DNA of 64,000 nucleotides from Ramlibacter aquaticus (GCF_015159745.1 NZ_JADDOJ010000001.1:1-64000), one strand, 5' to 3'; positions 6,437 through 16,093 are shown, counted from the first letter of the stretch. Notes: generated from the sequence alone by a model not told the origin. A program made the numbers and translations.

Positions 6437-8887
6437 ATGGAAAGCAAACCGCGTCTGGTGATGGTGGGCAACGGCATGGCCGGCGTCCGCACCCTGGAAG
6501 AGCTGCTCAAGGTCGCCCCCGGCCTGTACGACATCACGGTGTTCGGCGCCGAGCCGCACCCGAACTACAACCGCATCCTGCTCTCGCCCGTGCTGGCCGG
6601 CGAGCAGACGCTGGACGAGATCGTGCTCAACCCGCTGGACTGGTACCACGAGAACGGCATCCACCTCGAACTGGGGAAGAAGGTGGTGCAGGTCGACCGG
6701 GTGCGCCGCATCGTGCGCGCCGAGGACGGCACCGAGGCGCCCTACGACCGGCTGCTGCTGGCGACCGGCTCCACCCCCTTCATGCTGCCGGTGCCGGGCA
6801 AGGACCTGCCGGGCGTGCTGGCCTACCGCGACATCGCCGACACCCAGGCCATGATCGAGGCCGCGGCGAAGTACCGCAAGGCCGTGGTCATCGGCGGCGG
6901 CCTGCTGGGCCTGGAGGCGGCGAACGGCCTGATGAAGCGCGGCATGGACGTGACCGTGGTGCACGTGATGCCCTGGCTGATGGAGCGCCAGCTGGACGGC
7001 GACGCCGCCCGGCTGCTGCAACAGTCGCTGCAGGCGCGCGGCCTGCGCTTCCTGATCGGGGCGCAGACCGAGGCCCTGGTTGCCGGCCCCGAAGGCCGCG
7101 TGGCGGCGGTGAAGTTCAAGGACGGCCAGGCCCTGGAGGCCGACCTGGTGGTGATGGCCGTGGGCATACGGCCCAACACCGCCCTGGCCCAGCAAGCCCG
7201 GCTGCACGTGAACCGCGGCATCGTGGTGCACGACACCCTGCAGACCGTGACCGACGCGCGCATCTGGGCCGTGGGCGAATGCGCCGCGCACCGGGGCGTG
7301 GCCTACGGCCTGGTGGCGCCGCTCTTCGAGCAGGCCAAGGTCGCGGCCAACCACCTGGCGCAGTTCGGCATCGGCCGCTACGCGGGCTCGCTCACCTCCA
7401 CCAAGCTCAAGGTCACCGGCATCGACCTGTTCTCCGCCGGCGACTTCATGGGCGGCGAGGGCTGCGAGGAAATCGTGATGAGCGACCCGGGCGGCGGCGT
7501 CTACAAGAAGCTGGTGCTCAAGGACGACAAGCTGGTGGGCGCCTGCCTGTACGGCGACACGGTGGACGGCAGCTGGTACTTCAAGCTGCTGCGCGAGGGC
7601 CGCAGCGTGGCCGAGATCCGCGACCGGCTGATGTTCGGCGAATCCAACCTGGGCGATGCCGGCCACCAGGGCCACGACCGCGCCGCCGCCATGGCGGACG
7701 CGGACGAGGTCTGCGGCTGCAACGGCGTCACCAAGGGCACCATTTGCAAGGCGATCAAGGAGAAGGGCCTGTTCACCCTGGAGGAGGTGCGCAAGTGCAC
7801 CAAGGCCAGTGCCTCCTGCGGGTCCTGCACCGGCCTGGTCGAGCAGATCCTGATGGCCACGGCGGGCGGCGACTATTCCGCGGCGCCGCGCCACAAGGCG
7901 ATGTGCGGCTGCACCGAGCACGGGCACCAGGCCGTGCGCGACGCGATCCGCGACCACCACCTGCTGACCATCCCCGACACCCTGCGCTTCCTGGAGTGGC
8001 GCACGCCCGACGGCTGCACCAGCTGCCGCCCGGCGATCAACTACTACCTGCTCTCGACCTGGCCCAAGGAGGCGCAGGACGACCCGCAGAGCCGCTACAT
8101 CAACGAGCGCAGCCACGCCAACATCCAGAAGGACGGCAGCTACTCCGTGATTCCGCGCATGTGGGGCGGCGAAACCACGGCGGCCGAGCTGCGGCGCATC
8201 GCCGACGTGGTGGACAAGTACAAGATCCCCACGGTGAAGGTCACCGGCGGCCAGCGCATCGACCTGCTGGGCGTGCGCAAGGAGGACCTGCCCGCCGTCT
8301 GGCAGGAGATCGGCATGCCCTCGGGCCACGCCTACGCCAAGGCGCTGCGCACGGTCAAGACCTGCGTGGGCAGCGAGTGGTGCCGCTTCGGCACCCAGGA
8401 CTCCACGCAGATGGGCAAGGACCTGGAGCGCGCGCTGTGGCGCATGTACGCGCCACACAAGGTCAAGCTCGCCGTCTCGGGCTGCCCGCGCAACTGCGCC
8501 GAGTCGGGCATCAAGGACGTGGGCGTGATCGGGGTCGATTCCGGCTGGGAGATCCACGTCGGCGGCAACGGCGGCATCAAGACCGAGGTGGCACAGTTCC
8601 TGTGCAAGCTGAAGACGGCCGAGGAGGTGCTGGAGTACGCCGGCGCCTTCCTGCAGCTCTACCGCGAGGAAGGCTGGTACCTGGAGCGCACCGTGCACTA
8701 CATCGCCCGCGTCGGCCTGGACCATGTCAAGAAGCGCGTGCTGGAAGACGCGGAGGGCCGCCGCGCGCTGTGGGCGCGCCTGCAGTTCAGCCTGGACGGC
8801 GAGCCCGACCCCTGGTTCGAGCACGGCAAGGCCGCCGTGGACACGCGGCAGTTCCAGGCCCTGCACGTGCAGGAGCAGCCCGCATGA
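6437..8887 (+). CDS. nirB: Assimilatory nitrite reductase [NAD(P)H], large subunit NirB
   Basis: This 816-residue cytoplasmic enzyme reduces nitrite to ammonium with six electrons from NAD(P)H. Domains in order: FAD-binding fold (GNGMAG, residues 11-16), NAD-binding fold (GGGLLGLEAANGL, about 150), a BFD-like [2Fe-2S] module (CGCNG to CGSCTG, about 425-465), then the ferredoxin-like halves and the siroheme/[4Fe-4S] domain. The cofactor cysteines are Cys643, Cys649, Cys683 and Cys687 (CVGSEWC and GCPRNC). The length is typical (about 850 or less). It starts 14 bp after the ATPase gene. Confidence 0.97.
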   Translation: MESKPRLVMVGNGMAGVRTLEELLKVAPGLYDITVFGAEPHPNYNRILLSPVLAGEQTLDEIVLNPLDWYHENGIHLELGKKVVQVDRVRRIVRAEDGTEAPYDRLLLATGSTPFMLPVPGKDLPGVLAYRDIADTQAMIEAAAKYRKAVVIGGGLLGLEAANGLMKRGMDVTVVHVMPWLMERQLDGDAARLLQQSLQARGLRFLIGAQTEALVAGPEGRVAAVKFKDGQALEADLVVMAVGIRPNTALAQQARLHVNRGIVVHDTLQTVTDARIWAVGECAAHRGVAYGLVAPLFEQAKVAANHLAQFGIGRYAGSLTSTKLKVTGIDLFSAGDFMGGEGCEEIVMSDPGGGVYKKLVLKDDKLVGACLYGDTVDGSWYFKLLREGRSVAEIRDRLMFGESNLGDAGHQGHDRAAAMADADEVCGCNGVTKGTICKAIKEKGLFTLEEVRKCTKASASCGSCTGLVEQILMATAGGDYSAAPRHKAMCGCTEHGHQAVRDAIRDHHLLTIPDTLRFLEWRTPDGCTSCRPAINYYLLSTWPKEAQDDPQSRYINERSHANIQKDGSYSVIPRMWGGETTAAELRRIADVVDKYKIPTVKVTGGQRIDLLGVRKEDLPAVWQEIGMPSGHAYAKALRTVKTCVGSEWCRFGTQDSTQMGKDLERALWRMYAPHKVKLAVSGCPRNCAESGIKDVGVIGVDSGWEIHVGGNGGIKTEVAQFLCKLKTAEEVLEYAGAFLQLYREEGWYLERTVHYIARVGLDHVKKRVLEDAEGRRALWARLQFSLDGEPDPWFEHGKAAVDTRQFQALHVQEQPA

Positions 8888-9258
8888 AGCGCGACGGCTG
8901 GACCCGCGTGTGCCGGGTGGAGGACATCCCCGTGCTGGGCGCGCGCCGCGTCGCCCGGCCGCAGGGGATCGCGGTGGCGGTGTTCCGCAACCGCGAGGAC
9001 GAGGTCTTCGCGCTGCTGGACCGCTGCCCGCACAAGGGGGGCCCGCTCTCGCAGGGCATCGTTTTCGGCCGCAGCGTGGCCTGCCCGCTGCACAACTGGA
9101 CCATCGCCCTGGACGACGGCTGCGCCCGCGCGCCCGACGAGGGCTGCGCGGTGAAGTTCGCCTGCCGCGTGGACGGGGGCGAGGTGTTCCTGGATCCGGC
9201 GGAACTCGCCAGCCTGGCGATCGACCTGGAAGCGCCCCGGGCCGGGCCGCGCAAGTGA
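8884..9258 (+). CDS. nirD: Nitrite reductase small subunit NirD
   Basis: This 124-residue Rieske-fold partner of NirB overlaps the nirB stop in an ATGA junction, which suggests coupled translation. Unlike enteric NirD proteins, which have lost the cluster ligands, it keeps a full Rieske set: Cys48-x-His50 and Cys67-x2-His70 (CPH and CPLH). It probably binds a [2Fe-2S] cluster, as in other proteobacterial NirD forms with intact motifs. Confidence 0.94.
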   Translation: MKRDGWTRVCRVEDIPVLGARRVARPQGIAVAVFRNREDEVFALLDRCPHKGGPLSQGIVFGRSVACPLHNWTIALDDGCARAPDEGCAVKFACRVDGGEVFLDPAELASLAIDLEAPRAGPRK

Positions 9259-9272
9259 GCAGGGCCAGCCCC

Positions 9273-12071
9273 ATGCGCCCGGCCGTTCCCGTACGCCCCA
9301 GCGAGACCCGCTCGACCTGCCCCTACTGCGGGGTGGGCTGCGGCGTCATCATCGAATCCGCGGACGGACAGGTGACCGGCGTGCGCGGCGACCCGGCGCA
9401 CCCGGCCAACTTCGGGCGGCTGTGCACCAAGGGCTCCACGCTGCACCTCACGGCCTCGCCCGCGATCGCACGGCAGGCGCGGCTGCTCACGCCCATGCTG
9501 CGCGACGAACGCGGCATGGCGCCGCGCGCCATCGGCTGGGACGCGGCCCTGGACCAGGCCGCCGACCGGCTGCACCGCATCGCCCGCGAGCACGGGCCGG
9601 ACGCGATCGGCTTCTACGTCTCCGGCCAGCTGCTGACGGAGGACTACTACGTCTTCAACAAGCTGGCCAAGGGCCTGCTGGGCACCAACAACATCGACAC
9701 CAACTCGCGCCTGTGCATGAGCAGCGCGGTGGCCGGCTACAAGCTCACGCTGGGCGCCGACGCGCCGCCGGCCTGCTACGAGGACATCGACCAGGCCGAC
9801 TGCCTGTTCATCGCCGGCAGCAACGCGGCCTGGGCGCACCCCATCCTGTACCGCCGCATCGAGCAAGCGCGGCAGGCGCGGCCCCACATGAAGCTCATCG
9901 TGGCCGACCCCCGCCGCACCGAGACCGCCGAGGGCGCCGACCTGCACCTGCCGCTGTTGCCCGGCAGCGACGTGATGCTGTTCCACGGCCTGTTGCACAT
10001 CATGTTGTGGGAGGGCTGGACCGACGCGGCCTGGATCGCGGCCCACACCGAGGGCTTCGAGGCGCTCAAGGCCGTGGTGCGCGAGTGCACGCCCGAGCGC
10101 GTGGCCCAGGCCTGCGGCCTGCGCAAGGAAGACCTCTTCACCGCGGCGCGCTGGTTCGCGACCGCCCAGGCGACGCTGAGCCTGTACTGCCAGGGCCTGA
10201 ACCAGTCCAGCAGCGGCACGGCCAAGAACGCCGCGCTGATCAACCTGCACCTGGCGACCGGGCAGATCGGCCGGCCCGGCGCGGGCCCCTTATCGCTGAC
10301 CGGGCAGCCCAACGCCATGGGTGGGCGCGAGGTCGGCGGCCTGGCCAACCTGCTCTCGGCCCACCGCGACCTGGCCAACCCGGCGCACCGGGCCGAGGTG
10401 GCCGCCCTGTGGGGCCTGCCCTCGGTGCCGGCCACGCCCGGCAAGACCGCCGTGGAGATGTTCCAGGCCGCAGCCGACGGCGAGATCCGCGCGCTCTGGA
10501 TCGCCTGCACCAACCCGGCCCAGTCCATGCCGGACCAGGCCACGGTGCGCCGCGCCCTGGCACGGGCCGAGTTCGTGGTGGTGCAGGAGGCTTTCGCCAC
10601 CACCGCCACCTGCGAGGCGGCCGACCTGCTGCTGCCCGCCACGACCTGGGGCGAGAAGAACGGCACGGTGACGAACAGCGAGCGCCGCATCAGCCGGGTC
10701 CGCCCGGCCGTGCCCGCGCCCGGCGAAGCGCGCGACGACTGGCGCATCGTGGTGGACCTGGGGCGCCGGCTCGAGTCGCGCATGGGCCGCACGCCCGATC
10801 GCAGCCTCTTTCCCTACGACACGCCCGAAGCGGTGTGGAACGAGCACCGCGAATCCACCCGTGGCCGCGACCTGGACATCACTGGCCTCAGCTACGCCCT
10901 GCTGGAGCAGGCGCCGCAGCAGTGGCCCTACCCGCCGGGCGCGGCGCAAGGGCGTGCGCGCCTGTACGAGGACGGTGTCTTCCCCACGGCCAGCGGGCGC
11001 GCGCGCTTCGCGGCGGTGCAGCCCCAGCCGCTGGCCGAACCCCGCAATTCCCGCTTCCCCTTCTCGCTCACCACCGGCCGCCTCCGCGACCAGTGGCACG
11101 GCATGAGCCGCACCGGCACCCTGGGCCGGCTGTTCGGCCAGGTCGCCGAACCCTGCATCGAGATGCATCCCTGGGACATGGAGCGCCAGGGGATCGCAGC
11201 GGGCGAGCTGGTGCAGGTCACGAGCAAGCGCGGCAGCATCGTGCTGCCGGCCCAGCCGAGCCCGGCGCAGCCGGCGGCGCAGGCCTTCATCGCCATGCAC
11301 TGGGGCAGCGAATTCCTGACCGGGGTGTCGGCCGGCGGCGAGGTGCTCGCCGGCGTGAACGCGCTCACCACCTCGGCCTTCTGCCCCGACTCCCGGCAGC
11401 CGGAACTCAAGCATGCCGCCGTGCGCATCGAGAAGGCGGCCCTGCCCTGGACCCTGCTCGCGCTGGCCTGGCTGCCCGACGACACGGCCCTGGCCGTTCG
11501 CACGCAGCTGCAGGCGCTGATGCGGCAGTTCCGCTTTGCGGCCTGCGTGCCCTTCGGCCGCGAGCGCAGCGGCGTGCTGCTGCGCGCCGCCGCCGACGCG
11601 CCGGCCGAACGCGCGCTGCTGGACCGCATCGAGGCGCTGCTGGACCTGGCCGGGCCGCAGGGCCTGCGCTACGACGACCCGCGCCGCGGCCAGCGCCGCG
11701 TCGTCCGGCTCGCCCGCTCGGGCGAGGAAGCCCGGGTGGAGGGCGTGCTGATGGCGGGCGACACGCGGGCCGAAGCCTGGCTGCGGCCCCTGCTGGAGCA
11801 GCAGCTGCCGGCGCAGGCCTACGGCCGCATGCTGCTGGCGCCGGGCGCCACGCCGGCGCTGCCGGTGCCCCGGGCCGGCCCGCAGGTGTGCACCTGCTTC
11901 GACGTGGGCGAGGCGGCGATCACGGCGCAGCTGGCCCGCTGCGCGGGCAGCGAGACGCAGCGCCTGGCCCAGCTGCAGGGCACGCTGAAGTGCGGCACGA
12001 ACTGCGGCTCCTGCCTGCCCGCCCTGCAGCGCCTGGTGCGCCAGGTGCCGCCGCTGCGCCAGGCCGCATGA
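9273..12071 (+). CDS. nasA: Assimilatory nitrate reductase, molybdopterin catalytic subunit NasA
   Basis: This 932-residue Mo-bis-MGD enzyme reduces nitrate to nitrite in the cytoplasm. It opens with the [4Fe-4S] motif Cys16-x2-Cys19-x3-Cys23 and a fourth cysteine near residue 51. The molybdopterin oxidoreductase domain and C-terminal dinucleotide-binding domain follow, and then a BFD-like [2Fe-2S] tail (CTCFDV ... CGTNCGSC, about residues 872-915). There is no Tat signal, which separates it from periplasmic NapA. ATG 9273 is chosen; an in-frame GTG at 9255 overlapping the nirD stop is an alternative. Confidence 0.96.
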   Translation: MRPAVPVRPSETRSTCPYCGVGCGVIIESADGQVTGVRGDPAHPANFGRLCTKGSTLHLTASPAIARQARLLTPMLRDERGMAPRAIGWDAALDQAADRLHRIAREHGPDAIGFYVSGQLLTEDYYVFNKLAKGLLGTNNIDTNSRLCMSSAVAGYKLTLGADAPPACYEDIDQADCLFIAGSNAAWAHPILYRRIEQARQARPHMKLIVADPRRTETAEGADLHLPLLPGSDVMLFHGLLHIMLWEGWTDAAWIAAHTEGFEALKAVVRECTPERVAQACGLRKEDLFTAARWFATAQATLSLYCQGLNQSSSGTAKNAALINLHLATGQIGRPGAGPLSLTGQPNAMGGREVGGLANLLSAHRDLANPAHRAEVAALWGLPSVPATPGKTAVEMFQAAADGEIRALWIACTNPAQSMPDQATVRRALARAEFVVVQEAFATTATCEAADLLLPATTWGEKNGTVTNSERRISRVRPAVPAPGEARDDWRIVVDLGRRLESRMGRTPDRSLFPYDTPEAVWNEHRESTRGRDLDITGLSYALLEQAPQQWPYPPGAAQGRARLYEDGVFPTASGRARFAAVQPQPLAEPRNSRFPFSLTTGRLRDQWHGMSRTGTLGRLFGQVAEPCIEMHPWDMERQGIAAGELVQVTSKRGSIVLPAQPSPAQPAAQAFIAMHWGSEFLTGVSAGGEVLAGVNALTTSAFCPDSRQPELKHAAVRIEKAALPWTLLALAWLPDDTALAVRTQLQALMRQFRFAACVPFGRERSGVLLRAAADAPAERALLDRIEALLDLAGPQGLRYDDPRRGQRRVVRLARSGEEARVEGVLMAGDTRAEAWLRPLLEQQLPAQAYGRMLLAPGATPALPVPRAGPQVCTCFDVGEAAITAQLARCAGSETQRLAQLQGTLKCGTNCGSCLPALQRLVRQVPPLRQAA

Positions 12072-12133
12072 GGGCGGGCGCCGCGATTGAGCTTATAGCC
12101 AGGAGTCATCAGGGCTCTGGGACAATCGGCGGC

Positions 12134-13036
12134 ATGGGCATCAGCCAGTACCTCAAGGAGATCGGCCGCGGCAAGCAGGGCGCGCGGCCGCTGGACCGCG
12201 CCCAGGCGGCGGACCTGTTCGGCCAGGTGCTGGACGGCAGCGCGGGCGACCTGGAGGTCGGCGCCTTCTGCATCGCGATGCGTATCAAGGGCGAGACCAC
12301 CGAGGAGATGGCGGGCTTCCTGGACGCCACGGCGGCGCGCCTGCGCCGCGTGCCGGTGGCCGCGACCGCGGTGGTGCTGCCCAGCTATAACGGCGCCCGG
12401 CGCCTGCCCGTGCTCACGCCGCTGCTGGCGCTGCTGCTGGCGCGCGAAGGCGTGCCGGTGGTGATGCACGGCACCGCCACCGAGGAGGGCCGGGTGGGCG
12501 TGCCCCAGGTGCTGGAGGCGCTGGGCCGGCCCGCGCTCACGGCGCTGCGGCCGGTCGCGGCCGGCGAGACGGTGTTCGTGCCCACCGAGCTGCTGTGCCC
12601 CGGCCTCAAGCGCCTGCTGGACGTGCGCCGCGCCGTCGGGCTGCGCAACTCCGCGCACAGCCTGGTCAAGCTCATGAACCCCTGCGACCGCGCGGCCGTG
12701 GTGGTGGGCAGCTACACCCACCCCGAGTACGCGGTCTCCATGGGCGAGGTCTTCGAACGCATGGGCAGCACCGCGCTGCTGATCCGCGGCACCGAGGGCG
12801 AGGCCGTGGCGGACGCGCGGCGCCTGCCGCAGATGACCGGCTTCGTGCGCGGCGCACGCGTGGTGCTGGAAGAGGGCCAGAAGGGCACGGTGCCGGCCAC
12901 GGCGGTGCTGCCCCAGGGCACCGACCCGGCGACCACGGCCGCCTTCATCGGCGAGGTGCTGGACGGCACCCGGCCGGTGCCCGCCTCGCTCGCGCTGCAG
13001 GTGGAACACATCTTGCGGCTGGTGCGTCAGGCATGA
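12134..13036 (+). CDS. ybiB: YbiB family DNA-binding protein (TrpD2-like)
   Basis: This 300-residue protein has the anthranilate phosphoribosyltransferase (TrpD) fold but belongs to the YbiB/TrpD2 branch. In E. coli that branch binds nucleic acids and has no phosphoribosyltransferase activity. Visible features are the N-terminal helical bundle and the MHGTATEEGR and LRNSAHSLVKLMNP segments. Its -10 hexamer GACAAT begins 13 nt before ATG 12134, so it has its own, nearly leaderless transcript. Its stop overlaps the cobA start in ATGA, which couples it to siroheme synthesis. Confidence 0.88.
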   Translation: MGISQYLKEIGRGKQGARPLDRAQAADLFGQVLDGSAGDLEVGAFCIAMRIKGETTEEMAGFLDATAARLRRVPVAATAVVLPSYNGARRLPVLTPLLALLLAREGVPVVMHGTATEEGRVGVPQVLEALGRPALTALRPVAAGETVFVPTELLCPGLKRLLDVRRAVGLRNSAHSLVKLMNPCDRAAVVVGSYTHPEYAVSMGEVFERMGSTALLIRGTEGEAVADARRLPQMTGFVRGARVVLEEGQKGTVPATAVLPQGTDPATTAAFIGEVLDGTRPVPASLALQVEHILRLVRQA

Positions 13037-13827
13037 ACGACAGGGAACACACGCGCATGGAATCACAGGGCAGATGCACCTTGGTGGGCGCCGGGCCGGG
13101 CGACCCGGAACTGCTGACGCTGAAGGCCGTGCGCGCCATCGAGGCCGCCACCGTGTTGCTGGTGGACGACCTGGTCAACCCCGAGATCGTGAAGCTGGCC
13201 TCGCCGCGGGCGCGCATCGTGCACGTGGGCAAGCGTGGCGGCTGCAAGAGCACCCCGCAGGCCTTCATCGAGAAGCTGATGGTCATGGCCGCGCACGAGG
13301 GCGAGAACGTGGTCCGCCTCAAGGGTGGCGACCCCTTCATCTTCGGCCGCGGCGGCGAGGAGGTCGAGCACCTGCGGGCGCAGGGCATCGCGGTGGAGGT
13401 GGTCAACGGCATCACCGCCGGGCTGGCCGCCGTCACCTCGCTGGGCGTGCCGCTCACCCACCGCGACCACGCGCACGGCGTGGTGTTCGTCACCGGCCAC
13501 GCGCAGCCGGGTGCGGAGGGCGCCGACTGGCGGGCCCTGGGCGCGGCGGTGCGCGACGCGCGCCTCACGCTGGTCGTCTACATGGGCGTGAAGGGCGCGG
13601 CGCAGATCCAGCAGCAGCTGCTGGAGGCGCTGCCTGCGCACACCCCGGCCGCCGTGGTGCAGCGGGCCTCGCTGCCGCAGCAGCGGCATGCGCTGACCAC
13701 GCTGGGCGAGCTGCAGGCGACCATTGCCGCCCAGGGGCTGGGCAGCCCGTCGGTGATCGTGGTCGGCGACGTGCTGCGGGGCGTGGCCCTGGCGGGCCAG
13801 GCCCTGCCCCGGGCGCGCGCCGCCTGA
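13033..13827 (+). CDS. cobA: Uroporphyrinogen-III C-methyltransferase (SUMT)
   Basis: This 264-residue enzyme methylates uroporphyrinogen III at C2 and C7 with S-adenosylmethionine to give precorrin-2, the siroheme precursor needed by NirB. Family motifs are VGAGPGDPELLTLKA near the N-terminus, VRLKGGDPFIFGRGGEE and GITAGLAA. It lacks the CysG dehydrogenase/chelatase part, so precorrin-2 is oxidised and metallated by another protein. It starts inside the ybiB stop codon. Confidence 0.95.
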   Translation: MNDREHTRMESQGRCTLVGAGPGDPELLTLKAVRAIEAATVLLVDDLVNPEIVKLASPRARIVHVGKRGGCKSTPQAFIEKLMVMAAHEGENVVRLKGGDPFIFGRGGEEVEHLRAQGIAVEVVNGITAGLAAVTSLGVPLTHRDHAHGVVFVTGHAQPGAEGADWRALGAAVRDARLTLVVYMGVKGAAQIQQQLLEALPAHTPAAVVQRASLPQQRHALTTLGELQATIAAQGLGSPSVIVVGDVLRGVALAGQALPRARAA

Positions 13828-13864
13828 ACGGGCCGGCCGAGCGCGGGCCCTACACTCCCGGCCC

Positions 13865-15085
13865 ATGCAGCATTTCGACACCGTCGTCATCGGCGCCGGC
13901 GCCGCCGGGCTCTTCTGCGCCGGCATCGCGGGCCAGCTCGGCCTTTCCGTGCTGGTGGTCGACCATGCGGCCAAGGTGGCCGAGAAGATCCGCATTTCCG
14001 GCGGCGGGCGCTGCAACTTCACCAACCGCGAGCTGGACCCGCGGGCGCCGCACCGGCACTTCCTGGGCGAGAACCCGCAGTTCTGCCGCTCCGCGCTCTC
14101 GCGCTACACCGCCCAGGACTTCATCGCCCTGGTGCAGCGCCACGGCATCCCCTTCCACGAGAAGCACAAGGGCCAGCTCTTCGGCGACCGCTCGTCGGAG
14201 GATTTCATCCGCATGCTGCTGGCGGAGTGCGAGGCCGGCGGCGTCACGCGCTGGCAGCCCTGCGCGGTGCGGGAGGTCGGCGGCGTCGAGGGCCCCGGGC
14301 CGGCCCGCTTCCGGGTGGCCACGGACCGTGGCGAGGTCACGGCCCGGCACGTGGTGGTGGCCACCGGCGGCCTGTCCATCCCGCAGATCGGCGCCACGGA
14401 TTTCGGCTGGCGGCTGGCGCGCCAGTTCGGCCTGCCCGTGGTCGAGCCGCGCCCGGCCCTGGTGCCCCTGACCTTCGACGGCGAGGGCTGGAAGCCGTAC
14501 GCGCAGCTGGCCGGCCTGGCCCTGCCGGTGCGCATCGCCACCGGCACGAAGAAGGCCCGCACGGTGTTCGACGAGGACCTGCTCTTCACCCACCGCGGCC
14601 TGTCCGGTCCGGCGGTGCTGCAGATTTCCAGCTACTGGGCGCCGGGGCAGCCCATCCGCATGGACCTGGTGCCCGGCGTGGAGGTGGCGCAGGCGCTGGC
14701 GGACGCCAAGGCCGCCGGTGCGCGCAAGCAGGTCGCCAACCTGCTCGCGCAATGGATGCCCACCCGCCTGGCCGACGCCTGGGCGGGCCGGGACCCCGGG
14801 CTGCAGCGGCCGGTCGTGGAATGCGCAGACAAGGCGCTGTCGGCCCTGGCGGGAACCCTGGCCGACTGGGAGATCACCCCCACGGGCACCGAGGGCTGGC
14901 GCAAGGCCGAGGTGACGGCCGGCGGGGTGGCGACCTCCGCCCTGTCCCAGCAGACCCTGGAATCCCGGGTGGCCGGGCTGTATTTCATCGGCGAGACCGT
15001 GGACATCACCGGCTGGCTGGGGGGCTACAACTTCCAGTGGGCCTGGTCCAGCGGCTATGCCTGCGCCCAGGCCATGGCGGCCTGA
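13865..15085 (+). CDS. BaiN/YhiN (HI0933) family NAD(P)/FAD-dependent oxidoreductase
   Basis: This 406-residue flavoprotein has a dinucleotide-binding loop VVIGAGAAG (7-15), the family motif EKIRISGGGRCNFTN and a C-terminal FAD segment, FIGETVDITGWLGGYNFQWAW. The family has an HI0933-like fold; the physiological substrate is unknown for most members. ATG 13865 is preceded by TACACT starting 14 nt upstream, so the message is almost leaderless and separate from the nitrate operon. Confidence 0.9.
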   Translation: MQHFDTVVIGAGAAGLFCAGIAGQLGLSVLVVDHAAKVAEKIRISGGGRCNFTNRELDPRAPHRHFLGENPQFCRSALSRYTAQDFIALVQRHGIPFHEKHKGQLFGDRSSEDFIRMLLAECEAGGVTRWQPCAVREVGGVEGPGPARFRVATDRGEVTARHVVVATGGLSIPQIGATDFGWRLARQFGLPVVEPRPALVPLTFDGEGWKPYAQLAGLALPVRIATGTKKARTVFDEDLLFTHRGLSGPAVLQISSYWAPGQPIRMDLVPGVEVAQALADAKAAGARKQVANLLAQWMPTRLADAWAGRDPGLQRPVVECADKALSALAGTLADWEITPTGTEGWRKAEVTAGGVATSALSQQTLESRVAGLYFIGETVDITGWLGGYNFQWAWSSGYACAQAMAA

Positions 15086-15140
15086 CGGGGCCGTCGCGCC
15101 CTGGGCCTCCCGGCGCTGCTGGGGCCGCCGGCCCGCGGCC

Positions 15141-15168
15141 TTGCCCACGGCCCGGAAAGGGCTATAAT
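15141..15168 (+). promoter_or_regulatory. Sigma70 promoter of rpsU
   Basis: A perfect -10 box TATAAT (15163-15168) follows a TTGCCC -35-like hexamer (15141-15146) after 16 bp. It leaves a leader of about 115 nt before rpsU. It is the strongest -10 in the window. Confidence 0.8.
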
Positions 15169-15288
15169 CGCAGGCTTTGCTGGCAAACCCCAACGGCCTG
15201 ATCACCTTGAGTTGGGGACCCCGCGCACATGGCGGGCGGACTGATCTTACCGCCCACCCTCTGTCGCACACATTGGATCCATTGGCTG

Positions 15289-15501
15289 ATGACGACCATT
15301 CGCGTGAAGGAAAACGAGCCGTTTGACGTGGCCCTGCGCCGCTTCAAGCGCACCATCGAGAAGCTGGGTCTTCTCACCGAACTGCGCGCCCGCGAGTTCT
15401 ACGAGAAGCCCACCGCCGAGCGCAAGCGCAAGAAGGCGGCTGCCGTGAAGCGCCACTACAAGCGCGTTCGCAGCATGCAGCTCCCGAAGAAGCTCTACTG
15501 A
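15289..15501 (+). CDS. rpsU: 30S ribosomal protein S21
   Basis: This 70-residue basic protein is a full-length bacterial S21 ([20 protein letters not shown] start, lysine/arginine-rich middle, PKKLY end). It sits near the anti-Shine-Dalgarno end of 16S rRNA in the small subunit and helps initiation. The open frame extends 60 bp upstream, but ATG 15289 gives the family start. No good Shine-Dalgarno sequence precedes it (ttggctg), which is notable because S21 itself supports SD-dependent initiation. A terminator at 15537 separates it in part from the YqeY gene. Confidence 0.97.
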
Positions 15502-15536
15502 CCTTCTTTGCCAGCGGCCCCGTGCCGCCGGCCACC

Positions 15537-15576
15537 AAGCCTGCCTGGGGACGCTCAAGCAGGCTTTTTGCTTTTT
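15537..15576 (+). terminator. Intrinsic terminator after rpsU
   Basis: AAGCCTGC (15537-15544) pairs with GCAGGCTT (15559-15566) across a 14-nt loop, followed by T5-GC-T6. The YqeY gene starts 23 bp beyond, so read-through probably supplies it. Confidence 0.85.
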
Positions 15577-15598
15577 TGCCCCCGCACAAGGAACGACC

Positions 15599-16045
15599 AT
15601 GAGCCTCAAGGAACGCATCACCGAAGACATGAAGGCCGCCATGCGCGCCAAGGACAGCGAGCGCCTGGGCACCATCCGCCTGCTCACGGCGGCGATGAAG
15701 CAGAAGGAAGTGGACGAGCGCGTCGAGCTGGACGACGTGGCCGTGGTCGGCATCGTCGACAAGATGCTCAAGCAGCGCAAGGACAGCATCGAGGCCTTCG
15801 AGAAGGCCGGCCGCCAGGACCTGGCCGACAAGGAGAAGGCCGAAGTGACGGTGCTGCAGGCCTACCTGCCGGCACGCCTGTCGGCCGAGGAGGTCGCGGC
15901 CGCCGTCAAGGCCATCGTGGCCGAGACCGGCGCCAGCGGGCCGGCCGACATGGGCAAGGTGATGGGCGCCGCCAAGGCGAAGCTGGCGGGCAAGGCCGAC
16001 ATGGGCCAGGTCTCGGCGGCGGTGAAGGCCGCGCTGGCGGGCTGA
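15599..16045 (+). CDS. GatB/YqeY domain-containing protein
   Basis: This 148-residue protein is all YqeY domain, related to the tail domain of the GatB amidotransferase subunit that touches tRNA. Typical segments are MKAAMRAKDSERLGTIRLL, a QRKDSIEAF helix and the C-terminal GPADMGKVMGA. Its exact role is not settled. The rpsU-yqeY order is conserved in Betaproteobacteria, where dnaG and rpoD often follow; here pmbA lies downstream instead. AAGGAACG precedes ATG 15599. Confidence 0.92.
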   Translation: MSLKERITEDMKAAMRAKDSERLGTIRLLTAAMKQKEVDERVELDDVAVVGIVDKMLKQRKDSIEAFEKAGRQDLADKEKAEVTVLQAYLPARLSAEEVAAAVKAIVAETGASGPADMGKVMGAAKAKLAGKADMGQVSAAVKAALAG

Positions 16046-16093
16046 GGGCCCAGGGCACAGGGCGGCGCTGGCGGGCCGGGGCCCCCAGCCGCC

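Noticed and set aside
6308-9274. A 988-codon frame antisense to nirB and nirD
   Set aside because: His/Leu/Val/Ala-rich translation with no motif, opposite well-supported genes with full catalytic residues. It is a shadow frame.
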